NCBI RefSeq assembly: GCF_027244095.1
Contig: NC_069661.1
Location: forward strand, 146,831,501-146,895,500
Source: Hemicordylus capensis
Taxonomy: Eukaryota; Chordata; Lepidosauria; Squamata; Cordylidae
DNA length: 64,000 bases
Direction: 5' to 3'
The position numbers were made by a program, and so were the translations under genes. The notes beneath the pieces are model-generated. The model ran no database searches. It was not told where the DNA came from and saw only the letters and a list, made by a program, of their open reading frames with translations. Below, in pieces: positions 37,553 to 49,076 of the stretch; the first letter of the stretch is position 1, and every line of letters begins with the position of its first letter.

Positions 37553-38068
37553 CAGGGATGTGCACAAAATTCATTGGGCACATCCCAGGGGGCAGTGAGT
37601 GGTACCTTTAAAAGGAGGCATGTAGGTCCTACTTGCTCCTCTAGTGAGCTGCTGCTGTCGCCCCTCCCCCCCGCCTCATTTTAAGCTGTTGTGCTTAAAA
37701 CCTAATTTAAAAGCAGCAGCTGTGCTGCTGTCCTTTTAAAAACACCACTCTGATGGGATGCTGCTCCCAGCAGCCCTCATGTGGCATCGGTGCACAAATG
37801 GCATCAACACATGTGCCCACACTATTTTTGTACTGAGCAGCATTCCATCGGTGCAGGATTTTAAGGAGGATTGCAGTGCAACTGCTGCTTTTAAGTTAAG
37901 CATGACAGCATTGTGATGGGGTGGCAAGGTCGATTCACCTGAGGAGCAGGTAGGACCTGCCTGCCTCCTTTTAAAGGTACCCCCCTTGCCCCGCACCAAA
38001 AACATTGGAGCCTGAATCATTTCGGCATCTCTCTGAAGAGGCACCAAATTGATTCGGGCACATCCCCG
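37553..38068. mobile_element. hAT element, foldback type
   Basis: A 516-base element, cagggatgtgcac to gggcacatccccg. The flanks atgtcaat and atgtcaac (37545-37552 and 38069-38076) match at 7 of 8 bases. The two halves are largely inverted copies (ggtacctttaaaaggaggca and tgcctccttttaaaggtacc), so the whole element can fold back. Confidence 0.88.
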
Positions 38069-38399
38069 ATGTCAACATTAACTTCAAAAGTTGCTTTAGG
38101 AAGAATCCAGCACTGGGGTGTGTGGAGCCCTCCCAGAGGAAATTTTGCCAGCATTATCAAAAGCCCATCTGGCTTCCCTGAAAATTGCTCAGATCTTTTG
38201 CTTGAGGAGCAATCCCCAAATTAGTTTTGAGATTCTATCTAGGCAAATTTGGGGTTTAGCTCTATGGCCTCTGAGATTATGCTGCATATATTCCAGCCCA
38301 CCAATTCTTCCTTTTCTGAAAAAGAGTAAAAAATAATATCATATTAAACCTAAACAACAGTTTTGAATGAAGGAAAGATAAGTAAATACTGGGTGCATG
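38069..38399. other. Unassigned sequence
   Basis: No gene or known repeat. Confidence 0.3.
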
Positions 38400-38569
38400 C
38401 AGGGACGTAGATAGGTGAGAGGGATCCCGTTCCGCCCATCTCCCCGGAAGCCCTTCAAAGTGAGTGAGATAATAAAGAAAAGTAGGAGGGATGGAGCTGG
38501 GGGGGTTCCTCTTGAGCTCGGGGGCCCGGGTTCTTTGAACCCATCCACTCAATTAAAGCTACACTCCTG
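38400..38569. mobile_element. Short hAT element, CAGGGGCGTAGC family
   Basis: 170 bases from cagggacgtagat to agctacactcctg. The flanks ggtgcatg and gatgcatg match at 7 of 8 bases. It shares its ends with 39745-40098 and 49077-50300. Confidence 0.8.
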
Positions 38570-39157
38570 GATGCATGTATAAATTAAGAAAACAATAAAA
38601 TTCAAGAGTCATCTTTTTTCCTTGTATCCCAAATCCACTCGTGTCATGCAGCCTCCTGCCAGATGAGACTTCCAATCACATCACATCTTCAATGGAACAG
38701 ATTGCAAATGTTTTCCTTCCTTGCTTCTGCTGCCTGTTGTACACCTGATACGTCTTAAATTAAGCCCTGCTGTACTCGTTGGGGTACTGTGGGGAGGGGA
38801 ATGGGTACTAATAGTTGCCATTTGTCAGGAAGCTGAGAACTGAATCAATCTCAATTTGTTTCTGAATGGGATTTGTTGGAGAAGATGGAACTCTCTTTGA
38901 TTCTCCCTTTTAATCAGCACAGACCTCTTTCCTCCATGAATTCTGGAGGAATATAATTGTTTTTAAAAGGAAAGGAAAGAATTAGAATAGTGAGAAAAAA
39001 GGGCAACATTGTTCAAAACAACTTTGATGTAACAGCGACAGAAATGTCAAATTATACCATGATCTTTGCTACATACATCTCATCTAATCATATTTATAAC
39101 TCTTCTTCGTAAATTAAAAATTCATTTCATTTAAAAAATGTTTTACATCATTCAAAG

Positions 39158-39203
<46 letters not shown>

Positions 39204-39480
39204 ATACAATTTGGCTGTCAGGAATGGTGACCCAGGGGAGATTAAGATAACATAAGTATCTCCCACCAGGCTTCCAGAAGTGCCATCATGCTTCATAGAC
39301 CTACATGTGAGGAATAATGAAAGGTGTGAATTCTGAGCCAGGAAATATCCAGTTCCGCCTGCCCTTAGCATGAACCCAGTAGGTGACCTGTGCAACCCAC
39401 CACCAGCCATCCTCCACTCCCCACAGCTTTACTATGAGGGGGTGAGAATACTGGCCTGTGGTCAGGATTACTGAGATAAT
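38570..39480. other. Unassigned sequence with (TG)n
   Basis: A (TG)n microsatellite lies at 39161-39197. No gene or other repeat was recognised. Confidence 0.4.
39161..39197. repeat. (TG)18 microsatellite
   Basis: Uninterrupted TG dinucleotides. Confidence 0.97.
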
Positions 39481-40280
39481 GGGGCTATTCACATGTGCAG
39501 GCAAAACCAGGCTAGGAAAGCCCAGCCTGCTTTTGCCAGCGCATGTGAACTGACAGGAGCCATACAGCTCCCAATGGTGGCATAGCAGCAAACCCTGTTG
39601 GGTGCTCCAGCTGTTAGCCAGGGTTTAGGACGCAAGCACATCGAAAACCTGAGCTAATGGATCGTCCATCAGTGCCACACAGCACTGACACATGAGTAGC
39701 CTCCCGACCAGCATCTGGAGACTCCCCATAATGGACGTTCTGGGCAGGGCAAGGGGCAAGACAGTTGTCTTGACAGTTCTGGGCAGGGCAAGGGGAGACA
39801 GTTGTCTGGGGGCCCACTGCCTTGGGGGGGCCCCTGAGGCAAGTCATATGACTGACTCCCCCAGCCACGCACCCACCTGGGCTTCCTTCAGTTGTATCCA
39901 TCCTCCGAAACTGATGTGAGTGTTAAGACCTGGAGCTACCAGAACAGCATGTCTTGCTCTAGTACCATTAAATGACTTGCATCATCCACAATTGACAAAA
40001 CCTTTAAAAAATTAATTTAGGATGATGGTATATTGTGGAGGAGGGGGCCCATTTTAAAATCTTGTCTCTGGGCCCACTCTAACCTTGCTACACCCCTGGT
40101 TCTGGGGCATCCTGGTCCCAGAAACTCCCTGCTGCCAGCAGGAGCCAGCAATCATCTAGGCAAGCAACCCACTCGCTCAGCAAGGGAGAGAGCATCATCT
40201 TCAGGGGAGGTAAGGGTTTTAAGGCTTCCTCCCCTCACCCCCTTTGAGCCCTTTCTCTGATCGTGAGAAAGGGCTCAGTG
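39481..40280. mobile_element. Hairpin-ended DNA element, family B copy 3
   Basis: The left hairpin begins cacatgtgcaggcaaaacc and is closed near 39535. The right end has a hairpin around tctctgatcgtgagaaaggg. The interior is interrupted by a hAT element at 39745-40098. Confidence 0.68.
39745..40098 (-). mobile_element. hAT element of the CAGGGGCGTAGC family nested in family B
   Basis: A 354-base insertion bounded by a perfect 8-base duplication gttctggg (39737-39744 and 40099-40106). It is a minus-orientation, internally shortened relative of 49077-50300: the shared words are aaggggagacagttgtctgg at one end and attttaaaatcttgtctctg at the other. Near its left end a segment of about 41 bases is tandemly duplicated and repeats the target duplication with it. 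Confidence 0.87.
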
Positions 40281-41677
40281 TATGCAAAACACTCTCTGAA
40301 ACTCAAAGCACTACATAATTGCTAAGGATTATTAATGACACTTGGCAAAGCTAGACATGGCTCCTATGCAAGCCCATAGGGTCAATGGCTACAAAATGCT
40401 GCTCTACTGTATGTAATAACCTAGTACTCCAAAAGGTAAAGCTGACCCTGCTCCTAATAGAGCAGCATAGGAGGCTTGGCAATGATTAAGGCTCAGTACA
40501 ACTCATTAGTTTGCAGCTCAAGCAAAATGAGCACACATTATGACATCTGGTGCAAGGAAGGGGCACTGTGCAGATGAACCTGTGGGCATGCAAATTGTAA
40601 ACACACATTGATTTCTGTCAGAATATGTTTGCATGGTATGACTTGGTATAAACCCCACAGTGTTTGAGGAGCAATCGCCTGTCACAAGGTTCATAAAGAC
40701 TTCAATCACCTACGAAGAGCCAAACTGGACAAAATAAAATCAGATGTCTGTTCTCTACGGAGTGTTCTATGAAAGGGACAGCATTTGCAGAAACATATAG
40801 AGACATGTGTTTTGAATCTTGTCTCCTGACCTTGTTCTATCATTACTTTATTGATTAATGTGTTGTCTACTCATATTCCCAGGGCCAAGAGTCTCGATGA
40901 ACTGGTGATGTTTCGTACTGATGAGCCTCCAAGTAGGTGGATCAGATCTCATGCTTTCTGTTTGTATAAGCCAAAACAATACATAGACAGAGCTTAATTT
41001 AATTACACAGCAGATTGCCATGCTGTTGAGGAAAATCACAAGTGCTTTTGCTGCCAAGCTTGAAACTTTGTGCCAAAAGAGCTCACAATCTGGGAGACAA
41101 CAGTACATTCTGTCCACTTGTTATGAGAATAAAGAGGATTAATAAGGGGAGTACAGGAACAGAAAAGCTTTTGAAGATAAAGGGATACTTTACATTTCCT
41201 TTAGACCCCGGAAAGAGTGAGTTATTATATCTCTCAATCTCTGTCTGCATTCGTATGAAACCAGCCCCTCTGGGATTAAATGGCTTGACCCCTCCCCATG
41301 TTGCTATCTCAAAATGTTTTGGCTTCTCATGACATTCCTCAAACCTCTCCCCCCCCCCGAGATTACTTCAGATTTGCTCTGAATGTCACTTTAATTTAAA
41401 TCAAGTGACAGTCTAGAGAAGTGTGGTACACCTTCCCCACTGAAAATGGCATTATTTCAATTATATTGGCTTCCTAGTCATTCCTTATATTTTAATCTGA
41501 GGGATTCCTGGGTTTGCCCAGTTTGTTGGGCAAATTCTGTATGCAGGATTGTATGAGAGCATTTCTTCTCTCACACCACAACTGAAGCCCATATTCCAGT
41601 GTTCATTGAAACAGGTGCCTCCATTCCATAATCTCCAGTTACACTTTTCTCATTTCGGGAGGTCATGGATGAACAAA
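40281..41677. other. Unassigned, mostly unique sequence
   Basis: No gene or confident repeat was recognised. Confidence 0.4.
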
Positions 41678-43884
41678 AGAGCTGTGCACAAATAGTTTTT
41701 CTTTGATTCAATTCCAGGTCGAATCAAATCACAAAAAGAGAGAGAATTGATTCATTGAACTGGCTGGCCACAGCTGGCCCGGTAGACAGATCGAATCGGA
41801 AATTCACAAAAAAATCTATGAATTGCCCATAGGAAACTCAAATCAACCCTGTTCCCCATGAGTAGGTCCTAGGGACACCAAAGTGGGTTGATTGTTAGGG
41901 CATGACTTTACCAACCTACCACCCAACCCAAAAATCAATCTGGCAATCCGGCAATTTTTAATGAATTTTTGAATTTTATCTGTGTCAGTAGGTCCACGAC
42001 CTGCTGACCCAGATAAAATTCAAAACAAATATTTGAAAGCAGCACAGAGGCATCCTTAGCAGCTAGAAACCATAGCCATAAGCTCAACTAAAACAGCATC
42101 TTCACTCAGCCATATTTTGACTGAGTCAGTGAGTACACCTTGCAATGCAGATTGTGGAGCTCAGCAGCAGACCACAGCAGTGAGTGAAAAACAAGACATG
42201 TTCAAGGCCAGACATGGAGATAATCTCTTACCATGAGAAGAAATCTTCTTTTTTCTCTTCTTCCCAAGCATAAGCATACATCCCTGCCTGCCTGCCTGTC
42301 TGCATATGGCTTCAGATGGGTTAGGGCACCAATCTATATCTCATCATTGGCCATGGTGGTGGTATGCACATGTGTCTGCGTGTGTCAGCAGCACTAATGG
42401 ACAGACTGTGATGCATCTGGGTTTGGGGGTGGCCAAGGTGGGCAAACTGCCAATGGTGGTGCAGTGGGTGGGAGTGACCATGAGTCACTCAGCCTCCATG
42501 GCCAGCTCCAGATAGCCCAGCCGTGTGAGGCTGGCCTTCAGGAAGACCAGCCATTCCATCATGTTAGTATCCAAGCATGAGCAATGGGGTGTCACCACAC
42601 CCACGACCATGAAGAACACCCTCTTGCTCTGGACATTGGTTGGCGTACATGGGACTAACCTTCCAGCAACCGTCACCAAGTCTGATGAGACTTGACAACG
42701 TGTTGACCAAAAGTGGATTGGCTCCATCTCCCAGCCTACCACCAGCTCCAGCAAGTACTGCAGCAGAAACTGCTCAGCAGTGCTGCAGGGCTCAGCTCCA
42801 GTACCCCTGGCAAGACAACAAGAAACCCCTCCATGAACCACCAGGAGGTACACGGAGGTGGAAAGGCCAGCTCACTTGGCCCTGTCCGGTACACCACGCT
42901 GTTGGACAGGGAAGCAGTGGTGATGGTGGTACTGCTAGAGGTGGACTGTGCACAAGCAGTAGGTGCTCCAGCACCCTCTTCCTGGTTGTGCCCCATCATC
43001 CTATTCTCAGCTTGCCTAACCTCTGCAGCGAGAAGGTCCCTCCAACTGGGCAGCTGGGCAGGGGTGACTGCTTTGCCCTTCATCCTTGGGTCACATAGAC
43101 AAGACAAAACATGTGCTGCTGTTTTACCACAGTGTGTCCTGAGCTGATCCACCACTCCAGTCCTCGACCAACCTGCCAAGGCAATTACTTCCTCAGTGGT
43201 CAGTGTGGTCTGGAGCTGACCCGTCATCTTTCCAAGAAGAGTGATGGGCAATGCCTGGCTCAGTGTTGTTGTCTCAACACACAAGCTGTTCACGGCAACA
43301 AAGAATGGCTTGAATGCCAAGACAACCTAGGAAAGGAGCAACCAGTCCTGGCTGGATAGATCTCACACTTCATAGCCACGCCTCCTTGCCAGGGCATGGA
43401 TGGCTAACTCTTGCTCCTGCAGGTGCTACAGCAAGAGAAAGGTGGAGTTCCACCAGGTTGGAACATCCTGAGGGATCAGGTGTTCAGTTAGGCCCAGCTC
43501 AAGCTGCCTCTCCTTAAACGTACATCTACCCTTTTTGCTCAGGTGGAAGAAAATTGCTACCTTGCACCAGGATGGTGCCCAGAGCCTGCAGCCGGGATGT
43601 CTCACCTGGCTGCAGCCCCAGAAGGGCCAAGCACATCCCTCATGACCAGGTTCAGAGTGTGTGCCACACAACAGATGGACATAAAATTCCCTGCTCAGCT
43701 GCCCTAGTTGTATTGGTGGCATTATCGGTGACCATGAACCCTCGGCAAGTTTTGGATGCCTGGTCAGCCATTCCTCCACTTGGTGATTGATGGTCATTGA
43801 CAGTTCAGCTGCCATGTGCTCAGTGTCCAGCACCTCCACATGGGAGAAGAGCTGGTCTGTGGGAAGACTGCTAGCAATCATGCA

Positions 43885-43957
43885 TTTTCCGCTTTGCTAA
43901 GCAGGGTTTTATTTTGCATTTGAATGGGAGACTACATGGGAGCACTGGGACCCCCAG
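43885..43957 (+). mobile_element. 5S-headed SINE fragment inside the hAT transposon
   Basis: gctttgctaagcagggtttt, then catttgaatgggagactaca and gggagcactggga. This is only the 5S-like head; the rest is missing where the hAT element at 43958 begins. Confidence 0.75.
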
Positions 43958-44205
43958 TAGGGATGTGCAAACTGGCTCGATCTCAAGCTGGTTTGATATT
44001 GAACTTGGCCAGCTCGAGGTTCACCCCTGGCTCACCCTCAAGCTGAACCCCACCCTCCAGCCAGACCAGGCATTCTCATGGATTTTTTTTTAATTCACCA
44101 CCTCCAGGGGATACTGCCACAGCCACAGGAGGGGGAGTCCTCTGGCTGTCTCAGTCCAGTTCAGATTCAGACCAGACTGGGCACACTGGTTTAATGCACA
44201 CCCCT
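43958..44205. mobile_element. Short hAT element nested in larger hAT transposon
   Basis: 248 bases from tagggatgtgcaaactggct to atgcacacccta-type right end. The flanks acccccag and aaccccgg agree at 6 of 8 bases. It separates the BED finger from the rest of the transposase. Confidence 0.8.
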
Positions 44206-45627
44206 AAACCCCGGGTGATTCTTTTGCAGATGCTGCCCCATCGCCATCATCTCAAGATGCTTGGGGTCCTTATACCTGCTGACCTGTGTCCTGCAATGGA
44301 TGCAGGCAGCATGGTGTGGGTCACCATGGCAGAGTGCAAAGGGGTCAATACCATGCTGCTCTACATCTGGAACTGTTTTGGTGATGGTGGTACTGGAGCT
44401 CCTGGTTCTTTCTGGGGGCCACTGCCGCCACCATCCTTCATCTGGGGCTGAGAAGGTCCAGGAACAACCAGAATGACTTCCACCTGCTCCTCCTAGGTCT
44501 CTGATGCCCCCATTCGCACTGCCAATGGGGACTGGGGAGGATGGAAAGAGCAGTCTGACTGGTCTAACAGTCAACAACACCTTCTCTTCTGCTACCACGG
44601 GAAGAAGAGCTTCTTCCCTGATGGGGAGGATCTTCCCCCTACTTCCACCTCAGCAGCCACAGGTGGCTGCTCTGAGGGGCCAGGCTCCTTTGAATCGGAG
44701 AGCCTGTGTGCAACCACATCAGCAGCAGAGACAACTCAGGGACTAGGTCCCTCTCACTGTCACACATCATGACCAGCAGCATCACCCCTCCTTCTGCCTG
44801 CCGCTCTGCTCCTGGCTCTGCTTCACACCCTCCCAGGCATCTTGGGTTTTTTTGTTTTTTTTAATTAAGTCTTAACATGATGGGAGGTGGGGAGGGGGAA
44901 GAAGAGAAGAAGCACATTTCAGGGAATGTGGGTTCAGGAGCAGACTATTTATGTTTTGTGTGTGTGACACACAGCACTATCTATAGCACTATGGTGCACA
45001 CAGAGAAGCTAGAAAAATTAAATCCCTCCAAATAAAGAAGCAGGCTTTATTTGTGGGGTGGGAGGGGGTCTGATTTTGGAGGGGACCAAGAAAGCAACAA
45101 TGGGGGAAGTCCAAGGGAAGGGAAGGCAAAGAACTGTGGGGAATTACTGTGGCCTCTCTCTAACCTCTCTCTAACCTACGGTCCTGCCACCCAATCCTTC
45201 CCTTCCCCAAACTAGGCCCTATTTAAATAACTCCGAGTTTTAATAACCTGATTGAGGCAAGTGGGAGGTTTCACTTTTCTGGCATCTTTTGCTAGGGGCA
45301 GACTCGAGTCGGCTAGCTGTTGCTCTTGGAGGCACTCTTGGGCCGAGCAGACACCGGGATTCAAAGGCTGGGGGAATGGGGGTGGGCACGAGAGAGAACC
45401 AGTGGGCAGGCTAGGCACCAGACAGAAGTCACAGCACACTAGCCTGCAAAAATAAAAAAATAAATATAAAAATTCAGTCCAGCAGCAGCAGTAGCAAAGA
45501 AGAGATGCAGGGAAAAATTAAAGAAAAAAGAAAAAGAAAAAGCTCTTCACTCTCTCCATCCCAACTCTCCAAAGAAGGAAGTGGAGAAGTGGAGGAGGCA
45601 GGGCGCCATCTTCACTTTTTGTCTTGC

Positions 45628-45918
45628 CATAGGAACATAGGAAGCTGCCATATACCAAATCAGATAATTGGTCCATCTAGCTCAGTATTGTCTACACAGA
45701 CTGGGAACGGCTTCTCCAAGGTTGCAGGCAAGAGTGTCTCTCAGCCCTATCTTGGAGATGCCCGGGAGGGAACTTGGAAGCTTCGGCATGCAAGCTGGCA
45801 GGCGCTCTTCCCAGAGCGGCCCCATCTCCTAAGAGGAATATCTTACAGTGCTCACATGTAGACTCTCATTCAAATGCTCAGCAAAGGGGACAATATATGC
45901 TTGCTTCCACAAGACCAG
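45628..45918 (-). mobile_element. 5S-headed SINE
   Basis: The tail is at 45628-45780 (gaagctgccatatacca, then ctagctcagtattgtctaca). The head is at 45840-45918 (complement of a shortened 5S-like part, then ttgcttccacaagaccag). Confidence 0.83.
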
Positions 45919-46675
45919 CATTGCACATACAGTTGTCTCGAGCTGCAGGTTGTTGAACCTGCTGTGCTTGAGGCCAGAACATACCATTTGGCCGCAATAA
46001 TATGAACTCTTTAGAGACTTATGGTGACATCGTTCCTAATTACATCCATGAATGCAGCAGTACAACTGTCAATCAATAAAAGCTGACTGCTGAGATAAAC
46101 TGGAGTTTTGTTCTGGGTTTTATAGAGTGGAGTACATTGTGAACAAAACAAGAAATAAATAATGATATCCTCAACACATTTCCAGATTATTTAAACACAC
46201 ACACACCAAAATGAAAGATTTTAAATCTAAACAATTGCACTGTAACTGGTAAACAACTAACATTGTTTGATACTAAATTTTTTAGTGGAGTTATGCCAGA
46301 CCAGTTTCCTAGAGCTCTACACATGAAATCAAATGCATTTCTTTGATCAGTTTTTAATGATGTTACCATGTCTCTTGTTTAATTAAATGAAACCATACTC
46401 TGTCACTTTTCATATGGCTTTATCATTCTTCATTCCCATCAAAAGTTTAACCATTTCAAAATTTTCTTCTATAGTACCCTTGGCACATTTTGGAACTTAA
46501 CACTTTAGTACATGTTTCTAATCTGCCTAAATTTGTTTTTCTCAATACATGTAAAAATGTCTTCTAGTGCATGTCTAGTTATTTCAATCACAATAACGTA
46601 TCACAGTTATTATGTTATTATTAGTTATATGAGAATGCTTTTTAGTGTAAAGTTGTCATTGAGACAACTGGGCAC
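45919..46675. other. Unassigned, AT-rich sequence
   Basis: No gene or known repeat was recognised. Confidence 0.35.
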
Positions 46676-47171
46676 TAGGGATGTACAAAGAACTGGTTTG
46701 GAGGCCCTTTAGAAAGGTGGCTGGTTCTGCCGGTTCAATGGTGGGGGGGGAGTGCTGCTTTAAGAGTGGTGGAGGGTGCACTTACCCCCTCCCTCCACTC
46801 CTGCCCCGCCGGAGCTCCTTTCCCCCCAAAGTTAATTGGAGCTGCAGTGTACCTCCCTGCGGCCCCATTGACCTGATACAACCAGAGGTATCCAGTGCGC
46901 CTGCTTGAGCTGGCACAGGCACGTGCCCGCTGTGCCGTCTTGGTCATTCTGTGCATGTGCAATGTACACATGTCCATGACGGCATGTGCAGGTGCGCTGG
47001 AAACTTCTGGTTGCATCCAGGCCACGGGGCGGTAGAGAGGTACTTTGCCGCCCCGATTAATTTTGGAAAAAGGGAGCACTGGTGGGGGAAGAGTGGAGGG
47101 AGGGGTAAGTGCTCTTAAAGCAGCACCTCCTGCCATCAAACCACCCCCGCCTGGTTCCGTGCACATCCCTT
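46676..47171. mobile_element. hAT element, foldback type
   Basis: A 496-base element, tagggatgtacaaagaactg to ggttccgtgcacatccctt. Perfect 8-base duplication ctgggcac (46668-46675 and 47172-47179). The halves are inverted copies: cttaccccctccctccact pairs with agtggagggaggggtaag. Confidence 0.92.
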
Positions 47172-47188
47172 CTGGGCACGCATGGGGA

Positions 47189-47370
47189 TGTATTTACCCA
47201 AATAGAAGATTTCTCTGAATTTAAGATGACCCCCTTAAAAATAGAGGTTAAATACAGGTTATACTGTATTTACCTGAAAGGAAGAAGACTTTGAATTGAA
47301 GATGACACCCTCATTTCTAACATCAAAGAACTTAGAAAAAACCTAGTTTTGGATTTAGGTAAATACAGTA
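47189..47370. mobile_element. Possible DNA element with TACTGTATTTACC ends
   Basis: The left end tgtatttacccaaat matches the complement of the right end (ggatttaggtaaatacagta). The same end word also occurs internally near 47263. No transposase. Confidence 0.4.
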
Positions 47371-49068
47371 TTTCACTGTTTTCAAATATTTTCACAAATG
47401 TTCACCGCCATTGCTCCTCATTCTAACTTTCAAGGATTTTGCCGACTGTCTTTTATTAGACCCATTGCTGTGAAGTGATACACATAAATGCCTGACTTTA
47501 AAGTCCTGTGAGGCTACAAGAACTCAATGTTGTGTGCAAATTTACTTTAAGAGGTGTTTAAGCCCTGCTGCACTGATTTGCATAGGGATCTCCAATTTTA
47601 AAATAAAATCCTGAAAATCTTATATAAAGGTAAAATTGAAATAGTCATATTACTAGTATTAATATTAATTAATTTCTTATCAGATATCATTTTAATATGT
47701 TAATATGCAAATGAAAAGTATGTCCTAAAATGTCCTTTTTGATTGTGGTGCTTCATTGATGGAAAACCCTTCCACACTAGAGAAGCTCACTTAGCTCCCA
47801 CACTATGACATTTTCTTTTATTCTCCCAGATCTTTTGAGAGTTTTCAATTTAGCTGCCAATTTTAATTGCTGTGATTATTTTGCAGTGGTTTTTGTAACT
47901 GCGAACTATGTTTGTAATTGAAAGTTGCCTTGAAGACATTTTGTTTGAAAGGTAGTAAATCAATGTTTTAAATAAAAATATAAAATTAATATAATATAGA
48001 ATAAAGTTTAATAAAAATGGAAATTCCTCTCATTTTTGTGCTTTTCAGTTGCCCCTTGGGGAAAAACCAAACCAAAACTAGATCGAGCACTTTTGATAGT
48101 CACAAACAAAACTATGGCTGTGTTCAGACATAACTCCAAACAGAGGCAAAAGTGCCAGTTGTTCATGTTTGTGGTTGTCCTAGTTTGTAGTGAGTTTCTC
48201 TGCTGAAACCTTGGGTTCCAAAGGGCCATTGTTTTATCCAAATTCTGCCACCACCATAAGCTGGGTTTTGTGCTGTGGCTCCTCCTGAAACCATAGAGAG
48301 AGTGGCTCAGAGCAGCCCAGAAATAGGTCAGCTCTATGCCAGCCATGTTTCTTACTGGCTGCCTCTCAGAGCTGTTGCTGTTGCCTCCACTCTCCTCCTG
48401 CTGTTGCTTGACAACAGAGAAGCTGCATCTAGCATCAATTTATTTAAAGGGAAAGTACCACATTGGAGAAAGCCCCTGTCCCATCCGCACAAAAAAGGAT
48501 GGAATGCCAATTTGGGCACAGAAAGAGAGGTATCCTGCAATTCAGGACTGCAGAGATATGTGCACAAACACATGAAGCCCTGGTAACACCAGAAATTGAA
48601 CAACTAGGATGTTTTGTCACCAAGGACACACATGCCAGGCCTTTGGGGGAGTGGTACCATGGCACCGGTAGAAATACCAAAGTGTTGATCCCATGCACAG
48701 AGGGGCTCCCATCAATGCTACATCTGGAATAAACCTGTGGAAACCCCAGCCAAGGCAACCTCCCTGTGGTCCAGTCATATAAAGAGACAATATATAGACC
48801 CACAAATCTGGTGTCTGTCTCTGCCTATTGGATTGGATTTCCTGAGCAATCTGAAACCTTTGCACATTGCCAGGCATGCAGGACCTTTACTTGGAATTTC
48901 CAAATAAGATGTTTTAACAGCTTCCTTCTGGGAAAGGGGAAGGAACACATGCATAAATAACTCTTTCATTAATAACACACTTGATCTAGTGTGGCTGCTC
49001 AGCAAGGCATTCTGTCAAAGGTCTTGCATGCATTGTCTGGTTGGGCAGCAGGGCATTGATTTCTCTGG
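47371..49068. other. Unassigned, with a family D scrap
   Basis: A family D-like end (ggctgtgttcagacataact) starts at 48117 and runs to about 48262. The AT-rich part 47570-48010 is repeat-free. No gene is supported. Confidence 0.35.
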
Positions 49069-49076
49069 ATGCCAGG

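Larger units (their letters stand above)
41678..45628 (-). mobile_element. Decayed autonomous hAT transposon
   Basis: Minus-strand transposase pieces appear in order. A BED-type zinc finger lies at 44304-44215 (CIHC, then QHLQKNH). A segment containing VPTWWNSTFLLL, matching the D-V-x-T-R-W-N-S-T box, ends near 43426. Further pieces run to 42736. The C-terminal dimerisation region lies at about 42720-42490 (VQSKRVFF, TPHCSCLD, MMEWLVFLKASL, LGYLEL). The noncoding end near 41678 reads agagctgtgcacaaatag. The other end was not found and the upper limit is approximate. The arginine of the WNST box is replaced by tryptophan, and there are stops and shifts. It is interrupted by a SINE fragment and a short hAT element. 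Confidence 0.78.

Noticed and set aside
42296-44760. Several plus-strand frames of 70-150 residues
   Set aside because: The recognisable transposase motifs are all on the minus strand; the plus-strand frames are shadows.
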